From NCBI GenBank assembly GCA_026387315.1, contig JAPLLY010000059.1, positions 1-40,671 of the forward strand: a stretch of DNA of 40,671 nucleotides. The letters run 5' to 3'. The translations under genes and the position numbers were made by a program. This DNA is from Candidatus Omnitrophota bacterium (lineage in GTDB: Bacteria; Omnitrophota; Gorgyraeia; Gygaellales; Profunditerraquicolaceae). Below the pieces are notes generated by a model. The model did not search any database, was not told where the DNA came from, and saw only the letters and a list, made by a program, of their open reading frames with translations. Positions 30,079-39,857 of the stretch are shown here, piece by piece (the stretch's first letter is position 1; each line of letters opens with the position of its first letter).

Positions 30079-30627
30079 TTAAATTCCCTCAACAACCCAA
30101 TCCGCCCACCCCTTCTGCGGCTCAACATATTTCTTCTGCATTGGTAAGACATCCTCAAAATATCTCTTACAAACAGACTCAATACTGTCTGCGCGTTCCT
30201 GGGTGTCTCTTTTGATTCTTCTGGCCAAGCAAATACCGTTGTTGGTATTGATATAAATTTTATAGTCAAATAGGCTGCGTAGCTTTTTCTCAAAGTATGG
30301 TATTAACCCTTCCACAATTATAAACTGCTTAGCCTCAACTTTTTGGGCTTTTTTCAAACGCCGGCTCTGCACAAAATCATATTCAGGTGATAGAATAGGG
30401 TTACCCTTTTTTAGGCACTTTAAATGTTTCAATAATAACACCCAATCAAAGGATTTAAGATTATCAAAGTTAATCTTCTTGCGCTCTTTTAAGCTTAACC
30501 TCGGCCAATCTTTATAATAATTATCCTGGCTAATAATAACTGCTTTATTGGCGCCAAGTATTTTTTTAAGTAAATTAGCAAGCGTAGTTTTTCCTGATGC
30601 CGTAGGGCCGGCTATGGCGATTAACAT
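30079..30627 (-). CDS. Uridine kinase-like P-loop kinase
   Basis: A 182-residue protein with Walker A GPTASGKTT (residues 7-15), ISQDNYYKDWP (the uridine/phosphoribulokinase substrate-binding motif), FDNLKSFDWVLLLKHLK, and RRIKRDTQERADS matching the lid. This is the uridine kinase / phosphoribulokinase fold. It overlaps the next glycosyltransferase by 7 bp, so it belongs to the polysaccharide operon, where a nucleoside or sugar kinase could supply precursors; that role is inferred. It is slightly shorter than typical Udk (about 210). Confidence 0.83.
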   Translation of the reverse strand: MLIAIAGPTASGKTTLANLLKKILGANKAVIISQDNYYKDWPRLSLKERKKINFDNLKSFDWVLLLKHLKCLKKGNPILSPEYDFVQSRRLKKAQKVEAKQFIIVEGLIPYFEKKLRSLFDYKIYINTNNGICLARRIKRDTQERADSIESVCKRYFEDVLPMQKKYVEPQKGWADWVVEGI

Positions 30628-31775
30628 TTAGCGGTCAGCTCCCACATCTTTATTACCTTGCCTATATTCTGATTATCACTGAAAATTTCTTCGGCTTTTT
30701 TGCTCGCCTTCTCTCCCATTGTTTTAGCCATATCCGGATTATCTAGTAAATACAGCACTTTATCCGCGAAAGTTTCATAATCTTCTTGGCTAACTGTAAA
30801 CCCGGTTTGTCCATTAACAATCAGGTCATACGCTCCAGCAAATTTAGTCGCGACTACCGGTTTTGCGGATGCCATAGCTTCAGCCATGGCAATACAGGTT
30901 CCCTCAAAAATCGATGAAATCGTGTATACGTCGCATCCGGCTAAGTATTCCGGGAGCTTATTATGTTCAATACTTCCGGTAAAAATAAGATTATCCTGAA
31001 TCTGTAATTCTTGAGCTAAATTCTTTAAAAAATTCTCTTGTGTTCCAGACCCAACTATTAATAAAAGCGTAGAGCTTCGAGCTTGCTTTATGATTTGAAA
31101 TGCCCTTAAAAGAGTAGGTATATCCTTTTGCGGGACCAGCCTGCCGCTAAAAAGTAATATTTTATCAAAACGCCCATTAAGGTATTTTTTTCTTATCGAT
31201 TCACCATTAACATCTTTAAATTTACTTAAATCAGAATTTACCGGAATTACGCTAATTTTATCCTTATTAATTCTCAGGATCCTTGCCAATTTTTCTTTTT
31301 CATAATTTGTCCCTACCCTGATAGAATCTGCCCTTTTTAGTATGAATTTTCCTAACAAATTAAAAAATCTATTCATCTTGCGTTGTTTTACCCAATAAGG
31401 ATTATCGCAAAAATCAACATGCGATTGGATGTTCAGGGGTATTTTATACCTTTTCTTAAGCAGAAGGCCGATTAACCCGGTTGTGAACGGGTCTTCTGCC
31501 GTTATTACATTGATTTTTTTATTTTTACATATTTGGTAACCAATTTTTAGTGCATCCCAAACAAAATTAATTTTACTTTTTGAATTAGTGGGATATATCC
31601 ATAAATTATCGCTCCATTCCTGTGGTTTAGAACCAAAATAACTGGAAGAATATACTATTAAATTGAAAAAATCTAGTTGTTTAGAATAATCGATTTGCCT
31701 TAAGCGTACATCGCCACGAACTTTGTCATCTTGCAACATTAAAAAATCTAAAGTAATTCCAAGCAGGTTTGTCAT
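30621..31775 (-). CDS. Family 4 glycosyltransferase
   Basis: A 384-residue GT-B enzyme: donor domain motifs ILLFSGRLVPQKDIPTLLRA, IFTGSIEHNKLPEYLAGCDV, SSIFEGTCIAMAEAMASAKP with the EGxxxxxxEA catalytic/nucleotide-binding signature, and VNGQTGFTV. The N-terminal half shares NVITAEDPFTTGL and IPLNIQSHVD with the neighbour at 31795 (IDIITAEDPFLGGF, IPLNIQIDHD), indicating tandem duplication. Sugar specificity unknown. Confidence 0.91.
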   Translation of the reverse strand: MTNLLGITLDFLMLQDDKVRGDVRLRQIDYSKQLDFFNLIVYSSSYFGSKPQEWSDNLWIYPTNSKSKINFVWDALKIGYQICKNKKINVITAEDPFTTGLIGLLLKKRYKIPLNIQSHVDFCDNPYWVKQRKMNRFFNLLGKFILKRADSIRVGTNYEKEKLARILRINKDKISVIPVNSDLSKFKDVNGESIRKKYLNGRFDKILLFSGRLVPQKDIPTLLRAFQIIKQARSSTLLLIVGSGTQENFLKNLAQELQIQDNLIFTGSIEHNKLPEYLAGCDVYTISSIFEGTCIAMAEAMASAKPVVATKFAGAYDLIVNGQTGFTVSQEDYETFADKVLYLLDNPDMAKTMGEKASKKAEEIFSDNQNIGKVIKMWELTAKC

Positions 31776-31794
31776 TTTATGGGTTTAAGTAAAT

Positions 31795-32955
31795 TTACGC
31801 GGCTTTGATCTTTGCCGTTTCTTCCCAACATTGAATTAATTTAATTGCTTCATTTGTTTCTTGTAAATTTTCTTTTACAAAGCTAAAACCATCTTCTCCA
31901 AATTTCTGGGCGATCTTGGGGTTATTCAATAAAAATAATATTTTATCTGTCAGTTGCCTGTGGTTCATTTGTTCGATTATAAATCCAGTTTTTCTATCTA
32001 TGATTACTTCACGGGCGCCCCCCACATCTGTAGAGACAATTGGTTTTTTTGCTAAAGCCGCTTCTATTAAAACATTTGCCCTTCCTTCGTGCAGAGATGG
32101 TAAAACAAAAATATCGCTAGCTTTGAAATACTCTGGAACTTTTTTGTATTCAACAGCACCAGTAAATAATACATTCTTTTCTAGATTTAAATGATTAACC
32201 ATTTTTTTTAAGTTTATTTCCTCTTTGCCTTCGCCAGCAATTAATAATAAAACCGAAGAATATTGATGAATAATATAACTGAATGCTTTAATTAGGAATG
32301 GTATATTTTTTTCTTGTGACAATCTGCCCAAAAAAAAGACAATCTTATTAAACCTGGTTCCTAAAAGATTAGTTCGTAATAAATCGCTATCAATATCTGT
32401 AAACTCTGTAACATCTATAGGTGTTGGCACTACCCAGATTTTGTTCTTTTCTACTCCTGATGCAATTAGTCTTTCCCTTGTCCTCTGTGACATAACGCGT
32501 AAAGAATCAGCGCGATTAATGATAAAATTAGCAAAAATATTTTTAAAATAGTTAGTCCATTTCTCTTTTATCCAATAAGCATTATTTATCCTGTCATGGT
32601 CTATTTGAATATTGAGGGGGATTTTAAAAATCCATTTTATTAAAACACCAGTAAAGCCCCCAAGAAAAGGGTCCTCAGCGGTTATGATATCAATTTTTTT
32701 ATTTTTAATAATACGATTTGTAATCTTAATCGCATCTATTGGAAATAAAAGTTTATTCATTGAGCAAGTGTAGAATATATCTATATTGTTTCCGTACTTT
32801 TCATAATTTAATTTTATTTTTTGCGGAGAATAAAGTATCCTTACCAGAGATCCTAATTTTTCTCCATATTCTAGTAAACGAAATTTATAGCCTCCTCTTG
32901 TATTTTTTCCTTTTAACCAAAGATAATCTAAACCTACTCCAAGAACATTTATCAT
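31795..32955 (-). CDS. Family 4 glycosyltransferase, paralogue of the preceding enzyme
   Basis: A 386-residue GT-B enzyme with VFFLGRLSQEKNIPFLIKAF, VLFTGAVEYKKVPEYFKASD, LPSLHEGRANVLIEAALAKK and TDVGGAREVIIDRKTGFII. The opening MINVLGVGLDYLWLKGKNTR parallels MTNLLGITLDFLMLQDDKVR of the downstream gene. It overlaps the deacetylase stop by 4 bp (ATGA-type). It probably adds one sugar of the repeat unit. Confidence 0.91.
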   Translation of the reverse strand: MINVLGVGLDYLWLKGKNTRGGYKFRLLEYGEKLGSLVRILYSPQKIKLNYEKYGNNIDIFYTCSMNKLLFPIDAIKITNRIIKNKKIDIITAEDPFLGGFTGVLIKWIFKIPLNIQIDHDRINNAYWIKEKWTNYFKNIFANFIINRADSLRVMSQRTRERLIASGVEKNKIWVVPTPIDVTEFTDIDSDLLRTNLLGTRFNKIVFFLGRLSQEKNIPFLIKAFSYIIHQYSSVLLLIAGEGKEEINLKKMVNHLNLEKNVLFTGAVEYKKVPEYFKASDIFVLPSLHEGRANVLIEAALAKKPIVSTDVGGAREVIIDRKTGFIIEQMNHRQLTDKILFLLNNPKIAQKFGEDGFSFVKENLQETNEAIKLIQCWEETAKIKAA

Positions 32956-33950
32956 CTTGTATTTTTAGTTGGTATGAGGCTTCTTAAAAAAATTTGAATT
33001 TTTTTAACTGGAAAAAGAAATTCCATAAAAGTTAATATTATTCTTTTTATAAAAGTTAACCTTTCTTTTCCAGGCAAGCTCAGGATTACATTATGCCCTT
33101 CTTCTATCCTATCTATATAATAAGGATCATCGCCAATGTAGTTTGATTTTTTTCCTATATAACCCCAGAAATTAGTTAAATAGATATTCTTTGCTAGTTC
33201 CACAGAATCCTTACTGCCTTTATAGTTGGGATAACAGAAATGTTGGACCACCTTTCCAGGCAAGTGTTCCTCTATGATTTTTTTAGAATAAATAAAATTA
33301 TACAAAATCAATTTTTTTTGTTCATCTGTGGCAAAAGACCCCTTGGGTACTGTATAAATCAATTTGTGGTCTACGGAATGTGATTGAAAATCTATAATAT
33401 TGGTTTTATTCATTATCTCAATTTCTTTCCAAGTTAGCTTAGTTTTATACTCTTTTTCAACAATTCTTCGTAAACTAATTTTTTTCGCCCAGACATCTTC
33501 CAGGTTACTGTGAACAATATCTTCATTCGAGATGTTGTAAATAGGAATGAAAGCCACTCCTTTAAGATTATATTTTTTGAGTAGAGGATAAACTATCCCC
33601 CATAGGCTGTATAATCCGTCATCAAAAGTCAGGACTATTGATTTTTGAATTTTGGCATTCTTATTTTTACTAGTTAATTTTTCATAAAACTCATCACAGC
33701 TGAGCGTTTTATAGTTATTTTTTACTAAATATTTTAAGTGCCCCTCAAATTCATCCGGATCCAATACGCTATGATAAGTAATAACGGGAATCCCTAATTT
33801 ATCTATGCTCACCTCTTCGTGTACCCAAAAGGGGAAAAATCTATTTTTTTCATAGAAAAAATACGCGGTTATTAGGCTAGCAATAGATACCCAAATAAGT
33901 ATGAATATTGCTAGAAACTTGAAAGCTCTTTTTTTACTTATTTTTACCAT
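32952..33950 (-). CDS. Membrane-anchored polysaccharide deacetylase (NodB fold)
   Basis: A family CE4 deacetylase with one N-terminal membrane segment (FLAIFILIWVSIASLITAYF). Motifs: VITYHSV, catalytic LTFDDGL (Asp-Asp), metal-site histidines in FQSHSVDHKL, and FCYPNYKGS. The frame reaches 33995, but ATG at 33950 is preferred: its anchor follows directly and its overlap with the upstream gene drops from 62 to 17 bp. It would remove acetyl groups from the N-acetyl sugars of the exported glycan in the periplasm. Confidence 0.88.
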   Translation of the reverse strand: MVKISKKRAFKFLAIFILIWVSIASLITAYFFYEKNRFFPFWVHEEVSIDKLGIPVITYHSVLDPDEFEGHLKYLVKNNYKTLSCDEFYEKLTSKNKNAKIQKSIVLTFDDGLYSLWGIVYPLLKKYNLKGVAFIPIYNISNEDIVHSNLEDVWAKKISLRRIVEKEYKTKLTWKEIEIMNKTNIIDFQSHSVDHKLIYTVPKGSFATDEQKKLILYNFIYSKKIIEEHLPGKVVQHFCYPNYKGSKDSVELAKNIYLTNFWGYIGKKSNYIGDDPYYIDRIEEGHNVILSLPGKERLTFIKRIILTFMEFLFPVKKIQIFLRSLIPTKNTR

Positions 33951-35136
33951 TTTTATAATTACCTTCTTGCATAACGTTCTTAATGATCTGCTCAAGCATT
34001 TCCCCTTTTGCTTCCCACCGGTATTGATTATCTATTAAATTCCGGGCATTAAGGGATAGGCCTAGCCGTTTTTCATTGCTATTTAATAATTCCACTACTT
34101 TATTTTTAAAATCAACAGGTTTGTCTGCGATTAAAATATTTTGCCCATCTGTAACATTTATCCCTTCGGCCCCTAATTTACTTGAAACAATAGGAATACC
34201 CATTGCCATAGCTTCTAAAATTTTGTTCTTTATCCCGGTACCTAATCTCATGGGACAGATATACACAGAGCATTGATTTACATATTTGCGTATGTCTTCA
34301 ACAGTCCCAGTTACAAAAATAAAATCATACTCAGCCAGGGCAGAAATATTTTTTGATGGATTCGCGCCTACGATATAGAATTTAAGGCCTTTAATATCTT
34401 CGTGTATCAATGGCAGTATTTCTTTGCAGAAGTATAATACCGCGTCTTCATTGGGGTAAAATGACATATCACCCGTAAAAATTATATTATTTTTTATTGT
34501 AGTACCTAAAGGCTTGAATTTGTAATATTCACCGTCAACGCCGTTTGAGAGGACTGATACCTTAAGATTTGGCAAATTTTGATTTATAACTTCTTTATCT
34601 TTAGGCCCAACTACTATGCAGTGGTCAAACTTATTATAAATTTCCTTTTCATACATTATTTTCTTTATCCATTTCATAAAAAACCATAATTTGTTTATAG
34701 GGTTTCTGCTATGTTTAAACAGTTGATGCGCCCTAAGCGATGACGAATCATGTGGAGCTATGATCTTAGGAATATTTTTAATTTTATATACGTATTGGCC
34801 AATGTTGGCTCCCTCGGCATATATAAGTTCAATCTGATGCTTATTTATTAAATGGATTATTTTGTCATAAATGCTTTTATTAAATGTACACAAGGACAGC
34901 AATTGCCTTATCCATTTATAAAAATTATCGGGTTTATGGTATTGGACTGTTTCAATAGTAGCGCAGAATTTTTCTATGGTGTGTACGTATTTCTTTGTAA
35001 TTTCAGGATTGCTAAAAGCGACAAGGTGTATTTGATTATTCCTGGATAGGTATTTTAGAGTGTTATATGCTAAAATCCTAAAACCGTCTTTACAGGGATA
35101 GTAGGGCAGGCTTTCAGCTAAATAGAGTATCTTCAT
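33934..35136 (-). CDS. Family 4 glycosyltransferase, exosortase-locus type
   Basis: A 400-residue GT-B enzyme: MKILYLAESLPYYPCKDGFR at the N-terminus, IIFTGDMSFYPNEDAVLYFC, VTGTVEDIRKYVNQCSVYIC and PMRLGTGIKNKILEAMAMGI in the donor domain. The SFYPNEDA and GTVEDIR segments mirror GWYPNEDA and GFVEDVR in the enzyme at 18657, so the two are related though 15 kb apart in the same locus. It overlaps the GT2 gene upstream by 4 bp. Confidence 0.9.
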   Translation of the reverse strand: MKILYLAESLPYYPCKDGFRILAYNTLKYLSRNNQIHLVAFSNPEITKKYVHTIEKFCATIETVQYHKPDNFYKWIRQLLSLCTFNKSIYDKIIHLINKHQIELIYAEGANIGQYVYKIKNIPKIIAPHDSSSLRAHQLFKHSRNPINKLWFFMKWIKKIMYEKEIYNKFDHCIVVGPKDKEVINQNLPNLKVSVLSNGVDGEYYKFKPLGTTIKNNIIFTGDMSFYPNEDAVLYFCKEILPLIHEDIKGLKFYIVGANPSKNISALAEYDFIFVTGTVEDIRKYVNQCSVYICPMRLGTGIKNKILEAMAMGIPIVSSKLGAEGINVTDGQNILIADKPVDFKNKVVELLNSNEKRLGLSLNARNLIDNQYRWEAKGEMLEQIIKNVMQEGNYKNGKNK

Positions 35137-36035
35137 TTTATTTTAGTTTTAACAGCCGCTAGCAAACCAATCATTTTGCCAAACATAGAGACAAATACGC
35201 AATAGAAAGTGTTAAATTTTGGCTTTCGTATGAATGCTGGAATATTCGTATTATTTGTAAATATGTACGTAAGTGTCCTGATTAGCCCAAAATTCTTGAG
35301 CATAAAATAAGTAGAATTACGAGCAATATAAAACTCTCTTCTTAGATTGAATGTGGTACGTAAAATAGATTCTCTGGGAGCGGCGGTATGAATTACCGCC
35401 ATTTTTGGGTTAAAAATTATCTTATACCCAGCTTTTCTTACGCGAACTGAGAGATCAGTCTCTTCAAGAACATTGGAGCCGGTATAATTTAGATCAAAAC
35501 CGCCTATTTGCTGTAACACAGCTCTCCTAAAAGACATATTGCATCCTCTTAAATGTTCAACTTCAATAATTTTCTGGGGATCTTTATTAAAATTACCTAT
35601 GCGAGTTCCATTAAATGTTATTGTGCCTATTTGGTCTGTCCCGTATGCTTCCTGGGGGGAATTTGTATCAATTATGATGCCTCCTGTACCCCCGATATCA
35701 TCAGAAGTATAACTTTCAACGCAAGCTTCTAACCAGCCATCTTGAACTATGCTGTCATCATCCAAGAAGGCTACAATATCGCCAGTTGCATTCTTTATCC
35801 CTAAGTTTTTTGCTAAGTGCCTATTATTTTTTCCGTTTGGTATGCATAAATATATTGTTTTAGGGTATTTAGAGAACACTGCTTCTTTTGAAAGGCTGTT
35901 GGATGAGGAATCCACGACAATTATTTGAACATCTGCCGCGTACTGCTTATATAGCCTATCCAGGCATCTATTAATCATGTCCGGGCGATTTTTTGTAACA
36001 ATTATTATTGAAACACACTGAGATAAATAATTCAT
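35133..36035 (-). CDS. Family 2 glycosyltransferase
   Basis: A 300-residue GT-A enzyme: VSIIIVTKNRPDMINRCLDR, VVDSSSN, the metal-binding VAFLDDDSIVQDGW, and the acceptor-side FDLNYTGSNVLEETDLSVRV. The domain resembles rhamnosyl- or galactosyl-transferases (GT2 WcaA-like). There is no strong membrane segment, so it acts at the cytosolic membrane face. It follows the flippase gene by 11 bp. Confidence 0.9.
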   Translation of the reverse strand: MNYLSQCVSIIIVTKNRPDMINRCLDRLYKQYAADVQIIVVDSSSNSLSKEAVFSKYPKTIYLCIPNGKNNRHLAKNLGIKNATGDIVAFLDDDSIVQDGWLEACVESYTSDDIGGTGGIIIDTNSPQEAYGTDQIGTITFNGTRIGNFNKDPQKIIEVEHLRGCNMSFRRAVLQQIGGFDLNYTGSNVLEETDLSVRVRKAGYKIIFNPKMAVIHTAAPRESILRTTFNLRREFYIARNSTYFMLKNFGLIRTLTYIFTNNTNIPAFIRKPKFNTFYCVFVSMFGKMIGLLAAVKTKIK

Positions 36036-36046
36036 AAGTATATACG

Positions 36047-37627
36047 CTATTCTTTCCTATCTTCATAAGAACTTATTGTTTTATTAAAATCCTGGTTTTG
36101 TTCTATAGTAATTGACCTAGGAAATAGTTTTTTCACTGATTGCCATAAAGCTTGACGTTCTAATTTTTCTAAGCATAAGTTAATCGATATCGCGCAGTAG
36201 ATTAAGAAACATATACTAATTTCCGCGATAAGAATTAAAATAGATTTGGGATAAAATGTTTTTTTAAAAAGTAAGATTAAAATAACATAAGGAATACTTG
36301 CAATAAGCGGCAATATGGTTGTTTTTTTTATATATTCAATTAGGTTTTGGCCAACAACCTTACAAATATAAACCGGTAAAATAATAGCTTTGTTGATAAT
36401 GAATGGGATAGCGGTACCTAAAGCAACCCCAATTAAGCCATAGTGTTTAATAAGAATCAAGCTTAATATAAGATTAGCAAGCGCTTCGAGAAGTATAAAC
36501 GTTGTAAATGTTTTAAGTTTACCAATGCCTTGCAATATAACACTTGACATATATTGAGAAATTGAAAGCAACTGGGGTATGACTAGAATCATTAAGATTG
36601 TCGCGCTGGAAGCGTATTTTTGTCCCATCCATAAACCGATTAATGGTTTTCCTAATAATATAAAAGAAAAGGCGATTGGTAAGGTCAGCATAAATGAATA
36701 TTTTGTTCCTAAGATTAATAGCCTTTGTACCTTTGCAAATTCTTTTTTTGCGTCTAATTCACTGGTTGTAGGTACTAAGACGCTGGTCATAACGCTAATT
36801 ATGTCTCTGGAATAATCTATAAGCTTAAGAGCAATTGAGTAGTAAGTAATCATAGCTACAGACATAAATATACCGATAACAATTGAATCAGTATAAGATA
36901 TTATTCTCGTGCTAATCCCTATAAGGAAAACAAAAAATGCATAATTAAATATTAATTTTAACGTTATTCGGTTAAATAGCTTATGGTTTATTCTCAATCC
37001 AGGATTGATTCTGAATGCATAATAGATTCTCAGGCAATTTCCGAAGATATTCGTTACTAGAGTAATTATTGCTAAAGCAACAAGCTTAAAGCCCAAAAGT
37101 ATAAAAATGATTATCAAAACAGTTCTTATTATAAGAACAAGAATTTCAATGGCGCTAAAGATATCGTGCCTCTGTAACCCCCAAATTATACTACCAAAAA
37201 CAGCCAAGGGGAGACTTATGGCTACATTTAAACCAACTAGCAATAATACCAGCCTACTTTCATTAATAAAAGAAGCATTTATTTGAAAGAATCTACTAAA
37301 ATAGATTGAAACAATGATAGTGATTCCAAGAATCAAGAATCCAATAAAACCATAAGTGAATAAGCTTGTGTTGATTAACTCATTCAATTTGTTTTGTTTA
37401 TTATTAGCGTGTAGTTCAGCGACATATTTTACAATTGAACTTCTGATGCCCAGATCAAATAGCCCCATATATCCGGCGAGGGATAAAATTAATATCCAAA
37501 TTCCATAAACAGTGTCTCCTAGCCGATGAACCATGAAGGGCATTAAAAATATCCCACAAAGCAAACTAATTAAATAATATGCCCAACTAAAAAATACATT
37601 TTTTATTACTCTATCGCTTAATGACAT
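36047..37627 (-). CDS. Polysaccharide flippase, Wzx / MOP superfamily
   Basis: A 526-residue protein with about 14 membrane segments. Features of lipid-linked oligosaccharide flippases: NVFFSWAYYLISLLCGIFLM at the start, LGDTVYGIWILILSLAGYMG, LFDLGIRSSIVKYVAE and VPTTSELDAKKEF. It would move undecaprenyl-linked repeat units across the inner membrane for use by the O-antigen ligase-like protein. It overlaps the upstream glycosyltransferase gene by 10 bp. Confidence 0.92.
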   Translation of the reverse strand: MSLSDRVIKNVFFSWAYYLISLLCGIFLMPFMVHRLGDTVYGIWILILSLAGYMGLFDLGIRSSIVKYVAELHANNKQNKLNELINTSLFTYGFIGFLILGITIIVSIYFSRFFQINASFINESRLVLLLVGLNVAISLPLAVFGSIIWGLQRHDIFSAIEILVLIIRTVLIIIFILLGFKLVALAIITLVTNIFGNCLRIYYAFRINPGLRINHKLFNRITLKLIFNYAFFVFLIGISTRIISYTDSIVIGIFMSVAMITYYSIALKLIDYSRDIISVMTSVLVPTTSELDAKKEFAKVQRLLILGTKYSFMLTLPIAFSFILLGKPLIGLWMGQKYASSATILMILVIPQLLSISQYMSSVILQGIGKLKTFTTFILLEALANLILSLILIKHYGLIGVALGTAIPFIINKAIILPVYICKVVGQNLIEYIKKTTILPLIASIPYVILILLFKKTFYPKSILILIAEISICFLIYCAISINLCLEKLERQALWQSVKKLFPRSITIEQNQDFNKTISSYEDRKE

Positions 37628-38841
37628 TTTATGTTTTTGATTTCGGTTAAATTTTCAAATAATTTCAGTGTGCTATTAATCATTTTTTCACTATCATATT
37701 TATTTACTGTAGTTTCCCTAGCATAGGAAGCTAACCGCTCTTTTAAATTAGTATCATTCAAAACCTGAATTATGTTCTTCGTTAATTCACTTACATCTCC
37801 AGGTCGTACTAAAATTCCGTTATGTAGATTTCTAATTTGTGAAATATTGCCACCTATGGCTGATGCTATCACAGGTTTTCCGCATGCCATTGCTTCTAAA
37901 ATGCACATGCTATTTGTTTCAATAACTAAAGTAGGCATTAAAAATAGATCAGCACAGTTATAATAAGCTGGTAATTTCTCATATTCAACAAATCCACAAA
38001 ATATAACCTTTTCAGTTATATTCAAGTCACCTGCTAATGATTTTAGTTGGTTTTGAAATGGACCGCTTCCTACTAACATTATTCGCACATTGCTTTTGAT
38101 TCTCAAGACATTTTGTAATGCCTGTAAGGCGATTTGCATTCCTTTTCCCTTACAGACCCTTCCCGATAAAAGAAGAATTGACTCACTGTCATTGATTCCG
38201 TATTTATATCTTATTTTTTTTCCTTCTTCGGAAGGCATAAATTTAGTTAAATCAACTCCATTCTGTATAATAAAAATAGGCTTAATTAATATTAAATGGC
38301 CTAATCGTATGTCTTTAATAAAATTATTAACAGCAATAATTATGTCAACCCTATGAAGAAAGGGGATATCTACAAAGAAAAAACGTAATGTTCTTTTTAA
38401 AAGATACTTAGATGTACATATTAAACTTTTAAAAGACGAAATACTCTTAAGGTTATTTTTAAACTCTTGAAAAAATGTCCCATGGAGTATAGTGACGATT
38501 GGAATATATTTAAAATATTTTCTATTTTTTGCACATCCCCACCCGCTGAATTCTTGTGAATAAATAATATCAAATGGATTTTGTCTATGTAGAACTAATG
38601 CTTTTTTAGCACTCTCTTGCCACCAAGTCTTGGTAAACTTTTCGGAAGTAGTATTTTTTAGATAGTAAATGTTTAAACTTTCCTTTTTTTCATGTATTAT
38701 GTTTCCCGGATGTTCAGTTGTAATAATAGTAACTTGATGTTTTCTAACTAAAAAGCCGTTACAGAGGGTTTCTAGATGTGTTTCTAATCCTCCAGAATTT
38801 TTATGGTTAACAGTTGCTCTTGCCAAACAAAGAATATTCAT
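37618..38841 (-). CDS. Family 4 glycosyltransferase
   Basis: A 407-residue GT-B enzyme. The N-terminal MNILCLARATVNHKNSGGLE with GGLETHLETL is the acceptor-domain glycine-rich loop; ILLLSGRVCKGKGMQIALQA, VIFCGFVEYEKLPAYYNCAD and MPTLVIETNSMCILEAMACG carry the donor-binding motifs. It is the first intact gene of this polysaccharide operon. The gap to the truncated methyltransferase gene upstream (157 bp) contains a short open remnant on the same strand (38898-38998; KKIFNIYALWGIIYLENKLI) but no clear promoter. Confidence 0.91.
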   Translation of the reverse strand: MNILCLARATVNHKNSGGLETHLETLCNGFLVRKHQVTIITTEHPGNIIHEKKESLNIYYLKNTTSEKFTKTWWQESAKKALVLHRQNPFDIIYSQEFSGWGCAKNRKYFKYIPIVTILHGTFFQEFKNNLKSISSFKSLICTSKYLLKRTLRFFFVDIPFLHRVDIIIAVNNFIKDIRLGHLILIKPIFIIQNGVDLTKFMPSEEGKKIRYKYGINDSESILLLSGRVCKGKGMQIALQALQNVLRIKSNVRIMLVGSGPFQNQLKSLAGDLNITEKVIFCGFVEYEKLPAYYNCADLFLMPTLVIETNSMCILEAMACGKPVIASAIGGNISQIRNLHNGILVRPGDVSELTKNIIQVLNDTNLKERLASYARETTVNKYDSEKMINSTLKLFENLTEIKNIKCH

Positions 38842-38998
38842 TTTACATATTTTTATATATAGATATCATCACTTAATTTCGTATCTTCATTTCTTTATCA
38901 AATTAGCTTGTTTTCTAGGTAAATTATTCCCCACAAGGCATAAATATTGAATATTTTCTTGTTCGTTTTTACAGTCTCAATAAACACTTTTTTATCTT

Positions 38999-39420
38999 CT
39001 AAGCAATCGCTTCAACATATAGGGATTCGATTTCTCTATTTTTTAAATCTATTAGCAATTTATTATCTTGTCCGTGCATGAAGCCTTTTTTATTAACATT
39101 CGTAAAGCCTGCTGCCTGTAAAAGTAGCAAAAGAGTTTCTTCATCAAAAATAAATTTATGGCGATAACCACAGAAAAGACGATTGAGATAGAAGATTGGA
39201 GTTCTTAGATCAGTTTCTAGGTCAGTTGCCTTTGAATTTGGAAAGTGAATATTTTTGCCAGATTTCGATTCATTATAAAATTTTACATACAACTCAGCAT
39301 CAGGCACGATAATCCTAAGGATACTCCCTTTTTTTAGAATCCGTTTAAAATCGCGTAAAATTTTTTTGCAATCATCTAAAGAAAAATGTTCTAAGCAGTG
39401 TTCTATAAAAATGCCCTGGC
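38999..39420 (-). pseudogene. SAM-dependent methyltransferase, 5'-truncated by a repeat element
   Basis: Class I methyltransferase C-terminal half: GQGIFIEHCLEHFSLDDCKK, ILRDFKRILKKGSILRIIVP, then DAELYVKFYNESKSGKNIHF and a plausible C-terminus ending ESLYVEAIA. The EHCLEHF and LKKGSILRIIVPD segments are the usual post-motif I blocks; the SAM-binding glycine motif that should precede them is absent. Coding similarity stops at about 39418-39420, exactly where the 141-bp direct repeat begins. An ATG at 39307 gives a 102-residue ORF, but it lacks the catalytic half. Confidence 0.8.
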
Positions 39421-39558
39421 CGGTTTTTTTATGCTGAACAACAACTTGGAATAAATAGGGACGTCCTCAAAAGGGACACCCTTCCACTATAACTTTCACT
39501 CTTATAAATTCAGTTTCCTCCCCCCACCCCTACCCCTCCCACAAGGGGAGGGGAATTC
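39418..39558. repeat. 141-bp direct repeat, left copy
   Basis: Identical to 40531-40671 (offset 1,113). It contains GGGACGTCC followed by AAAAGGGACACCC and a family A palindrome (CCTCCCCCCACCCC with CAAGGGGAGGGG). The left edge coincides with the broken methyltransferase gene. Confidence 0.9.
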
Positions 39559-39809
39559 AGAATTACCAGATTACCTTATGGAATAGGGCGAAATGTGGAC
39601 TACCTTCCCATTTTCCCAAATCGCCAGCGGCCCACTTAAAGAGCAGTCGCTGTTTATATTTAATAAGTATAGCATACGCCATATAGGAAAACTAAAAATA
39701 ATAAGTTAGATAGCGCGTAAGCCTAGTCGATGTATATGGCTACCTACTAATAAAATATTCTCAATCATTATCGTACTGCGTTGAGTCTTTGTAAACCGCA
39801 AAGAAATTC
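39559..39809. other. Non-coding stretch with a second short repeat
   Basis: No gene found. CTTCCCATTTTCCCAAATCG followed by CCAGCGGCC (39604-39632) recurs at 40502-40530 with one mismatch, but in opposite order relative to the 141-bp repeat. The rest is A+T-rich without recognisable features. Confidence 0.6.
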
Positions 39810-39838
39810 TTGACTTTAATATTTCGTCAATATATACT
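39810..39838 (+). promoter_or_regulatory. Sigma-70 promoter of the RelBE-type pair
   Basis: TTGACT (39810-39815), 17 bp, TATACT (39833-39838), about 20 bases before the antitoxin ATG. TTGAC and GTCAA form an inverted repeat across the -35 and spacer, a possible operator. Confidence 0.75.
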
Positions 39839-39857
39839 TAACACAGAGGTGATAAAA

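Noticed and set aside
38898-38998. Short open remnant encoding KKIFNIYALWGIIYLENKLI
   Set aside because: It lacks a start codon with a ribosome binding site, is only about 33 codons long and shows no family; possibly the end of a lost gene, noted under the neighbouring glycosyltransferase.
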